A stretch of DNA of 64,000 nucleotides from Erodium maritimum (taxonomy: Eukaryota > Streptophyta > Magnoliopsida > Geraniales > Geraniaceae). A model generated the notes under the pieces. The model saw only the letters and a program-made list of their open reading frames with translations. It was not told the origin of the DNA and ran no database searches. Shown here in pieces: positions 56,216 through 64,000 of the stretch. Position 1 is the first letter of the stretch; every line of letters starts with the position of its first letter. A program made the position numbers and the translations under genes. Where the stretch lies: the NCBI GenBank assembly GCA_963921825.1, contig OY997594.1, forward strand, positions 33,028,956 through 33,092,955. The letters run 5' to 3'.

Positions 56216-59121
56216 ACTTCTGGTCAACGTCAGTCAAACCTGCGAAAAACAGGAAAATTTAAAAATTTTAAGGCAGACACTTAACTTAACTTAAATTGAC
56301 CCCGAGGGTCATGCCGGACTTAAGTTGACCCCGTTATCGACTAAAATGAGTTACGGGGGACTCAGGGCAACTTCCTGGTCATTTTGGGAAAGATTGATTC
56401 TTCGCTGGAAAAGTCACCCGAGCGACGTTTTGGTCCATTCGAGGACCGTTTTGGACCCGAAAAGCTTATCCGTCGTCGTAGCGGTCTTAGTTGGGCCGTT
56501 TCCTTGAAGCCCGTCCAGTTTAAAATATTTTTGGGAAAAGTGCCCGTTCGGGGCCCGAAACGTCCGTTTTTCGCGAATCTGATTGGAAAATATCAACTAG
56601 ATATTTTCCAAAAGGTTGGGACCCACCTTGACACTTGTCAATTATATGGTGGTGTATTTTTGGAGGGAAAAGGTGTGGTTGGGAAGTGTTGGCCGACCAT
56701 ATTGGTTAAAGGGGGAGAAAGTTAGTTTTGTTGTTAGTTTAATTAAATTAGAAATTAGAAGAGAGGTTTTAGAGAGAGAAGGAGAAGGAGAAGAAGAGAG
56801 AAGAAGGGAGGTTGAGCTAGGGTTTGTGATCGAGCCCTTGGATCGAGTCAAAGCAAAGAGCAATCCCGTTCCCCTCGTTCTCCTCTACGGTAATACCCGA
56901 ACCGATTCTCGTTTCGATTATTTTCAAGAGCTAGGGTTTGGTTTTAAATTTTGGTTTAGGGTTGTGTAGAGATTAAAGAGGTGTTGGAGACGTTTTAGAG
57001 GTGTTTGGGAGAGAAATTTCACGTTTTCCGGTGACCGGAGGCTCGGGAGGAGCTCCGGCCACCGTGGGTGGTGGCCGGCCGGCCATGTGGTGGCTGGCCG
57101 GAGGTGGCAGCAGCCACCACTTGGTGGCCGAGCCCCTCCCTCAAACCCTAGGGTCTCGGCCAAGCCTCTTGGGTGGGGCCCACGTGCTCGGTTGCTCGGG
57201 TTTTAATGTTCGGGTGGTTTAAAACGTCCCCCGGACCACTTTTTCCTAATCGAATCGAAATTTGGAATTAATTTGGAGAAGTTGTAATTAACGGGTTTTG
57301 GGAAACTTTAAACGTTAATTAATTGACTTAGAAGTCGGAATTCAATTCCGTCAAGTGCGTTGGGTTCCTTGAAATATTCTAAGACCGTAGAAACGAAAAC
57401 GGGGACTTTTGGAGCCCCGGAAGGCAATTAACCAAAACCGGGCAGATTCGCCATGTCGGGCGAATCTGGCCCTTGCGGGTCCTTTTTCGGCAATATCGAG
57501 TAATTGGGAAGTTTGGGAGTGATCGGCATTGTCGGGGTTACGTTTGGGCGTTAAGTTTATTAATTTTCGGTTTATTCGTACTAGTTTAAAAGTACTTTGA
57601 ATTTGTGTTCTTTTAGATCGTGCTACGGACCGAGGCAAGGGAAAGCTCGGCGAGTGACTAGGTCCACTTCGGGTTTTGTTGGAGCGCTTTTGGATCTATA
57701 TACGAGGTAGGGAAAAGTAGCCGGATCTCGGCCCTGATTAGGGAAAGTTAATGGTAGAATTGCATGTGACACCGGGGTGTCGTGGGTTGAGTAGATTTAT
57801 TTAATTATTAGAAAAGCATGATACGGGATTGTAGCGTTTAAGAGAAAGGCATGTGACACTTAGTAGTGTCGTAGGAACAGAGAACTTAGCGATAATTGAA
57901 TTACTGGAGGCATATGACCATGCCCGGAGGTTGTTTGTGAAACTAGCGATTTTAGGACTGTTGGAGGCATCGAGTATGCCGGAGGTTGTCGTGCGCTTTA
58001 TTTAATTGTTGAGTTTGGGTGGCCTTGAGAGCCCGTATTTAATTGTTGAGTTTGGGTGGCCTTGAGAGCCCGTATTTAATTGTTGAGTCGGGGTGGCCAT
58101 GAGAGCCGTGTATTTAATTTGGTGTCTTGAGTGGCAGCGAGTGCCCGTGGGGTTGTTGAACCCGAGTCTTGACTGTTGAGGTGTCTTGAGTGGCCTTGAG
58201 TGCCTGTGTGATTGAACTTGCCTGTGATTGTGATTGTGGTTACCTGGGGTGGTGAGTTCTAAAGGTCGACAGCCTGATCCGACTTAGTGTCGATGAATTG
58301 CGAGTTCTAAAGGTCGACAGCCTGATCCGACTTAGTGTCGATGAATTGCGAGTTCTAAAGGTCGACAGCCTGATCCGACTTAGTGTCGATGAATTGCGAG
58401 TTTTAAAGGTCGACAGCCTGATCCGACTTAGTGTCGAGGAATTGCGAGTTTTAAAGGTCGACAGCCTGATCCGACTTAGTGTCGAGGAATTGCGAGTTTG
58501 AAAGGTCGACAGCCTGATCCGACTTCGTGTCGAGGAATTGCGATAGGTCGAACCCTGACCTGATTGAGATTGGTTACTGAGCAGCTGGTGTGCGATCCTT
58601 TGTGATCTTGTTTGGTGTTGTGTCGTTTCGTTCGAGTCCTTGAGGAGGTCGTCGATAGTTGTATTGGGTCTACACTGTTTTTATCGAGTGTCGAGTCTGT
58701 TGAGGAAGGTGACGGGTTGTGGGTCAGTTGAGTACTTGAGTTGGGGACTGTAGTCCCGGTGTTGGGTTTGGTTTTAGTGTTACTGGCTTTTTCTGCTAAT
58801 TATGCCATAGTCAGTCTGTTATCCGTGGAGGTGAGCGAACGCTCACCCCTAGCTGCTTTTCCTACAGGTACTGATCACCGGACGGACTAGGTTAGCTCTT
58901 GAAGTTCATGGAGCTTGGAGCGGAGTCTGGTCTTTACTTTTGTTGAGTCTAGTGACGGATGTTGTACCTTGTCCACTTGTTGGGACGTTTTTGTATTGTA
59001 AATGCTATTATTTTGAGAAGTAAATGGAAATGTCAAAGCTTTTATTGAAAACAGGTTTCAAGTGTTCATGTTTTTAAAAGTTCGCGTCCCGAGTTCGGTT
59101 CGCTGAAATCGGGGCGTGACA
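56216..59121 (+). repeat. E3 5' LTR
   Basis: 2906 bp, TGTAATAACC…GGCGTGACA. It is related to E1's LTR (same opening and ending) with a GA-rich tract (56770-56815) and a 48-bp tandem array. Confidence 0.92.
58261..58545 (+). repeat. six 48-bp tandem units in the E3 LTR
   Basis: Units begin AAAGGTCGACAGCCTGATCC at 58261, 58309, 58357, 58405, 58453 and 58501. Each contains TCGAC…GTCGA inverted pentamers. The open frame seen across it only reflects a repeat length divisible by 3. Confidence 0.9.
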
Positions 59122-59124
59122 GCT

Positions 59125-59142
59125 TGGTATCAGAGCTCGAGG
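59125..59142 (+). other. E3 primer-binding site (initiator tRNA-Met)
   Basis: TGGTATCAGAGCTCGAGG, 3 nt after the LTR end, identical to E1's. Confidence 0.92.
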
Positions 59143-59295
59143 TTTCAAACCTCGGACTGTCCGTCGCTTAGGGGGGGGAGAGTCGAGTCAGTGTAGACCC
59201 GTCATGTCTTGAGTCTTCTTTGTGTTTGTGCGTATGTTACAGTATTTTGTTGCTGGCATACTGATTGTGTGTGATTGCGTGAACTGTTTTTAACT

Positions 59296-59337
59296 GTCGC
59301 GGGTCGACTCAGGAGCGCTCCTGTAGTCGAACGTGAC
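59296..59337 (+). promoter_or_regulatory. E3 leader stem-loop I
   Basis: GTCGCG/CGTGAC and TCGACT/AGTCGA stems with the palindrome CAGGAGCGCTCCTG at the apex. Confidence 0.6.
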
Positions 59338-59360
59338 GGTGTTGATGTCAAGTCGGTACA

Positions 59361-59399
59361 ACGTGGTTCGGGGACGCCTGAACCGGGTTGTAACTACGT
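59361..59399 (+). promoter_or_regulatory. E3 leader stem-loop II
   Basis: ACGTGGTT pairs with AACTACGT through one G-U wobble; the CGGGGACGCC loop start is conserved. Confidence 0.5.
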
Positions 59400-59767
59400 G
59401 ATGTCAAGGAACGAAGTTTTAAAATGAAAGGGTGAAGGTTTTAAAATTATTGGCCCTGTTGGCATGTCTTGAACTTGATTGGCCCTATGGGCATATGTTT
59501 GATTTTGATTGGCCCGGTGAACGGGGGTCGTCGTGTTGTGTGGGTTGGTTTGCCGTCGCTTGTTTGGTGCACGTCGGTGCGGTCTCGTTGAGGTCTCGTT
59601 TACTAATGCTAGTATATAAAGTACGTTTAGCTTGAGCGGTGTAGCGCTTTAGTGATAAGCACGTTAGTGTAAGCTTAAGCGGGTGGACGTTAGTGCGTTT
59701 GTACTGTCGTTTTTATTTAAGTTCGCAAACTGAACGTTTGCGTGTATCCGTGCAGAGGATACTGTTT

Positions 59768-60709
59768 ATGGCTCGCGGTAAGCGGGGACGACCATCAGGA
59801 ACACGGGGCCAGGCACCCACGCGAGGCCGGCGGGGACGGTCAGCAGGGGCACCAGGGAGGGTGCCGACCGTCGAGCCCGCCGACTATGCGGAGGCACAGG
59901 GTACTCCTGTCGGAGAAGACAGGAGGAGTGATGCGGGGCCGTCTGCAGGCACCCCCAGTGTTCCGCCAGTCGCGGACCCTCCAGTGATGACTGCCCTGGA
60001 TGAGCTTACCAGGACCGTTCAGAGTTTGGTGGCGATCATCGCCAGCCGAGAGTCGGCTTCGCCAGCACCAGAGGCAGCCGCAGTCCCGGTGAGGGCCGCT
60101 CAGACAGAGGATCTTACCTCCCGAGCGCTACTAGATTTCCTGAAGCTCGGGATACCTGTTTTTGTCGGGGAGCCGAATCCCGACCTGGCTGAGCGATGGA
60201 TAGAGCAGGTCACACGAGACTTGGACACATCGGGTGTCGAGGATGGCCGTCGGAGAGTGTCCTTCGCGGCCCATCAGCTGAGAGACAGCGCCTACCACTG
60301 GTGGGGGCGGGTGAAGGACACGGTCGGATACGACTACAGCGTATTCCAGGAGGTATTCATGGCACAGTACTTCCCCGAGTCGGCTCGGCTGGAGCGACAT
60401 CGGCAGTTCTTAGACCTGGAGCAAGGGGGGATGACGGTAGGAGAGTACGAAGCCAGGTTCACAGCCTTGGCCAGATTCGCGCCTGAGATGGTGACGAGCG
60501 AGGCGAACCGTTGCCTGCGGTTCCAGGACGGACTGAGGCTGGGCATCCGGAACCAGGTTCTCGCCTTGAGGATACGGAAGTATACCGACCTCGTGGACAC
60601 CGCAGCTACAGTAGAGCAGGGCGCCAGGGATGCAGTCAGGAGCCGTGAGGTCCGACCTCGGCCGATCAGTTGGGCAGGGCCGTCAGACTCACGAGACTCG
60701 CGGAGGTAG
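59768..60709 (+). CDS. E3 Gag (capsid part), ends at an in-frame TAG
   Basis: ATG at 59768 (MARGKRGRPSG) opens a 313-residue frame. It has a basic, Gly/Arg-rich N-terminus (about residues 1-35), a Pro/Ala-rich linker and the retrotransposon Gag capsid core from about residue 125 (IPVFVGEPNPDLAERWIEQV, SAYHWWGRV, FMAQYFPES, MTVGEYEARFTALARFAPE). TAG at 60707-60709 separates the capsid from two zinc knuckles that continue in the same frame. Gag would normally form the particle and package RNA. The TAG could be a CAG-to-TAG transition or, less likely, a read-through stop. Confidence 0.9.
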   Translation: MARGKRGRPSGTRGQAPTRGRRGRSAGAPGRVPTVEPADYAEAQGTPVGEDRRSDAGPSAGTPSVPPVADPPVMTALDELTRTVQSLVAIIASRESASPAPEAAAVPVRAAQTEDLTSRALLDFLKLGIPVFVGEPNPDLAERWIEQVTRDLDTSGVEDGRRRVSFAAHQLRDSAYHWWGRVKDTVGYDYSVFQEVFMAQYFPESARLERHRQFLDLEQGGMTVGEYEARFTALARFAPEMVTSEANRCLRFQDGLRLGIRNQVLALRIRKYTDLVDTAATVEQGARDAVRSREVRPRPISWAGPSDSRDSRR

Positions 60710-63700
60710 AGGACCGCGGGATCCTTCCGACCACCGCCTCATCAGAGTGGATCGAGACAGCAGGGGTCAGTGGCATCAGTGGGGCCAGTCGCCTCAGAGA
60801 GGAGGCCGTCATGCTATCACTGCGGGCAACCAGACCACTTACAGCGAGACTGTCCGACGAGGGGAGGAACCGCGGCAGTACCAGCTACTAGCCGGACAGG
60901 CCAGGGCTCGGGGTCGAGGGCTGACGAGATCAGCTGTTACCGATGCGGCCGGGCCGGTCACACTATGGCATGGTGCCGAGAGCAGTTGGGGGAGACATCA
61001 GTGCAGCGACCGCAGCAGTCGCGGACAGTACAGTCGCCCAGAGGTCGCCCTCGACAGGGTCAGCAGCCGAGATCATCACGGCCGTCTACGAGCGCACCAA
61101 TTCCGAGACAGCAGCAGAGTCACGTGTATCCAGCAGCCAGTGCGCAGGGTCAGAGGCAGCAGGCCTCGCAGGGGAGAGTATATGCAGTCACCGACTCCAG
61201 AGCCCCAGGACCTAGCACGTACCGTGAGACCATCCAGGGTACGTGTTTGTTGTATCATTTATGGGCTTTGTTCTTGTTTGATACCGGGGCATCGCACTCT
61301 TTTATTTCGTCGGGTTGTGCTGAGAGGTTGGGGTTGAGCTTAGAGCCGTTGAGTCCACCCCTATGCCTGGACACCCCAGTTGGGGGTGGTGTATCGTTGA
61401 CTAGAGTATGTCGTGCCTGCGAGATTAGAGTCGCAGACTGTCCTTGCCCTGGTGACCTTCTCGTGTTGGGGATGACTACCTTTGATGTGATTTTGGGTAT
61501 GGATTGGTTGTCGAGGTACCGAGCCAACATCGATTGCTACAGACGACGAGTGACAGTGACAGTGGGCGGTACGAAGGTGACGTGCGTGCTGGAGAGTAAG
61601 AGTGGGGTCCTCCTGTCGGCGTTGTCTGCAGAGGAGGAAGTACCGGCTGTGCAGAGCCGAGAGTTACCGAGAGTGGTATGCGAGTTCCCCGAGGTCTTTC
61701 CTGAGGAGTTGAGCGGGCTGCCACCGATTCGTGAGGTGGAGTTCGGGATTGACCTAGTGCCGGGAACGGCGGCGATATCGATGGCGCCTTACAGGTTTGC
61801 GCCGGCAGAGTTGACTGAGCTGAAGCGTCAACTGGAGGAGCTTCAGCAGAAGGGGTTTATCCGTCCGAGTGCATCGCCGTGGGGAGCACCAGCACTCTTC
61901 GTGAAGAAGAAGAGTGGAGAGCTACGGATGTGTATAGATTACCGGAAGCTGAACCGGGTTACGGTGAAGAACCGGTACCCGATGCCGAGGATCGATGACT
62001 TGTTTGACCAGTTGAGAGGGGCGACTCACTTCTCGAAGATCGATCTGCGATCCGGTTATTATCAGTTGCGAGTCCGTGAGGGGGACGTCGCAAAGACTGC
62101 ATTCCGGACACGCTATGGGCATTACGAGTTCCTGGTGATGCCATTCGGACTGACGAACGCGCCAGCAGCGTTCATGGACCTGATGAACAGCATCTTCCGG
62201 CCGTACCTGGATCAGTTTGTGGTGGTGTTCGTGGACGATATCCTAATATATTCGCAGAACGAGGCGGCGCATGAGGCACATCTGAGGGTTGTTCTGACCC
62301 TACTGCGCGAGCACCAGCTATATGCCAACTGGGAGAAGTGCGAGTTCTGGCTCTCTGAGGTGAGATTCCTCGGCCACATCGTATCTCGTGACGGTATCCT
62401 GGTCGATCCGTCGAAGATCGACGCGGTCTCGAAGTGGGCACGGCCCACGAGTGTTTTCGAGATCCGCAGCTTTCTGGGATTGGCAGACTACTATAGGCGA
62501 TTTGTCCAGGATTTTGCACGACTAGCCGCACCGATGACTCTGTTAACGCGCAAGGGTGTTGGGTTCGTGTGGACAGATGACTGTGAGCGTGCGTTCACGG
62601 AATTGAAGACTCGACTGACTACAGCTCCAGTGTTAGTGGTGCCCGAGCGAGGGATTGGCTATGATGTTTACTGCGATGCATCCGGAGAGGGACTGGGTTG
62701 CGTGCTGATGCAGTCGGGCAGAGTTGTGGCTTATGGCTCCAGGCAGTTGAAGATACACGAGCGCAACTATCCTACCCACGACTTGGAGCTAGCAGCAGTC
62801 GTGTTTGCGCTAAAGAGCTGGCGATATTACCTGTACGGCGAGGGGTTTCAGGTGTTCTCGGATCACAAGAGCCTCAAGTACATATTTTCCCAGCGAGACC
62901 TGAACATGCGTCAGCGACGGTGGATGGAACTACTCGAGGAGTACGACTTCGAGCTACACTACCACCCAGGCAAGGCGAACGTTGTCGCCGACGCCTTGAG
63001 TAGGAAGTCGGCTCCGAGCCTCGCCAGCATATCTGTCCGAGAGTGGGACATGATGGGGGAGCTGAGCACATTCGGGCTTGAGCTAGAGGAGGTTACTGGC
63101 GGTGTTGCCATGTGCTCCCTAGTGGCTCAGCCCTCACTGCTTGCCCAAGTGTTGGAGGCGCAGAGGGAGGACGTCGAAGCATCAGAGATCCGCGAGAGAG
63201 TCGTCAGGGGTGACGAGGTGGTGGGCTGGCAGGACAGTACTGATTGGGGACTACGGTACCGCGGGGGGCTGTTCGTACCAGTTAACTATAGAGATGCCGT
63301 GTTACGAGAGGCACACCATTCGCGTCTCGCAGTGCATCCGGGGGGCATCAAGATGTACCGTGACCTCAAGAGGCACTACTGGTGGCGCGGCATGAGGAGA
63401 GCAGTCGCAGAGTTTGTGTCGAGATGCCTTGTCTGTCAGCAGGTGAAGGCAGAGCATCAGCGTCCCGCGGGATTGTTACAGCCACTACCGATTGCTCAGT
63501 GGAAGTGGGAGCACATTACGATGGATTTCGTGTGTGGACTACCGAGATCGCCCAAGGGAAACGACGCCGTGTGGGTGGTAGTCGACCGGTTGACCAAGTC
63601 GGCCCATTTTCTGGCTATGAGGATGACAGACCCGGTCGACAAGTTGAGCAGTCTGTATATCCAGGAGATAGTGCGCCTCCACGGGGTCCCGGTGTCGATA

Positions 63701-64000
63701 GTGTCTGACAGGGATCCCCGCTTCACGTCCAGGTTCTGGCCGAGTCTGCAGAAGGCACTGGGGACAGAGGTCCTACTCAGCACAGCACATCATCCTCAGA
63801 CAGACGGTCAGTCTGAGCGTACCATTCAGATCTTGGAGGACATGCTGCGAGCATGTGTGCTGGATTTCAGGGGATCTTGGGAGACCCACCTGCCATTGGC
63901 CGAGTTCGCCTACAACAACAGCTTCCAGGCCAGTATCGGGATGGCACCGTTCGAAGCGTTGTATGGTAGGCCGTGTCGGTCACCAGTATGCTGGGCAGAG
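60710..64000 (+). CDS. E3 nucleocapsid-Pol polyprotein (partial at window end)
   Basis: Same frame as Gag and open for 1097 codons. In order: two C-x2-C-x4-H-x4-C knuckles (60812-60853 and 60934-60976); protease [10 protein letters not shown] (DTG 61280-61288) and [10 protein letters not shown] with [23 protein letters not shown] and [10 protein letters not shown] (62228-62257); RNase H with [11 protein letters not shown] and [10 protein letters not shown]; integrase HH-CC finger, Asp codon 63524-63526, Asp 63707-63709 and Glu 63815-63817 (35 residues between the last two). The window ends inside the integrase C-terminal region, so the chromodomain expected from E2 is not visible. No ATG is required if translation continues from Gag. 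Confidence 0.95.

Larger units (their letters stand above)
56216..64000 (+). mobile_element. E3: Tekay/Del-type Ty3-gypsy element, near-intact, runs off the window
   Basis: 5' LTR 56216-59121, PBS 59125, leader with stem-loops I and II, then Gag and Pol in a single frame with one TAG at 60707-60709 and no other stop to 64000. All catalytic motifs present in the window are intact (DTG, VDD, RNase H, D-D-35-E). The 5' flank is GTTCG (56211-56215); the matching TSD and 3' LTR lie outside. It is the best candidate in this window for a source of proteins acting on E1/E2-like copies. Confidence 0.93.

Noticed and set aside
58298..58501. Repetitive protein-like frame in the E3 LTR (units VLKVDSLIRLSV)
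   Set aside because: It arises because the 48-bp tandem unit is divisible by 3; it lies within an LTR and has no independent gene evidence.

Overview
The window looks like heterochromatic, repeat-packed DNA of a flowering plant, probably a dicot. The evidence is Tekay/Del-type Ty3-gypsy chromoviruses with a C-terminal chromodomain, Ty1-copia elements primed by initiator tRNA-Met, an L1-type LINE whose ORF1 carries an RRM (BNR-like), and Mutator-like MITEs with 9-bp target duplications. I see no intact host protein-coding gene. The only host-gene traces are a first-exon fragment of a PYROXD2-like oxidoreductase (789-940) and a possible minus-strand promoter with a 5'-UTR exon at the left edge. 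All boundaries and alignments were made by eye.

Left arm (1-6592): possible promoter, PYROXD2-like fragment, a 465-bp foldback Mutator MITE (1363-1827), two retroposon-like stretches ending in the same A-rich 3' motif (to 3516 on +, to 4383 on -), a second Mutator MITE (5345-5738) and one copy of a diverged direct repeat (5860-6240).

Central nest (6593-51505): an old Mutator-like element ('MULE1') has been split by later insertions. Tekay element E1 (7135-33086, TSD ACACA) lies in its left part. A BNR-like LINE on the minus strand (34787-50320, imperfect 14-bp TSD) lies in its right part. Copia A (14913-32127) sits inside E1's 3' LTR. Copia B (21998-30459, minus strand, TSD GTTAG) sits 6 bp inside copia A's 3' LTR and has two apparently identical 1688-bp LTRs. 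Tekay element E2 (37580-47402, TSD AGTAA) splits the LINE's ORF2. The nest is four insertion levels deep.

Right arm (51506-64000): the second copy of the diverged direct repeat, interrupted by a non-autonomous Mutator-like element ('MULE2', 51602-53342, 9-10-bp TSD) that itself holds another MITE copy; then AT-rich DNA, a perfect 30-bp-arm hairpin (55750-55830), an unidentified ORF cut by Tekay element E3, and E3 itself (56216 to beyond the window). E3's Gag-Pol frame is open to the window end apart from one in-frame TAG.

How the elements relate: E1 and E2 share a rearranged internal region (no full gag; protease split around a Gag fragment) although their LTRs belong to different subfamilies. 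E3 keeps a nearly complete gag. This suggests a gag-less lineage moved in trans by E3-like partners. Copia B is likewise newly inserted although its RT and integrase catalytic motifs are destroyed. All three Tekay leaders keep two stem-loops, one with a palindromic apex and a compensatory base change, which are candidate RNA dimerisation or packaging signals.
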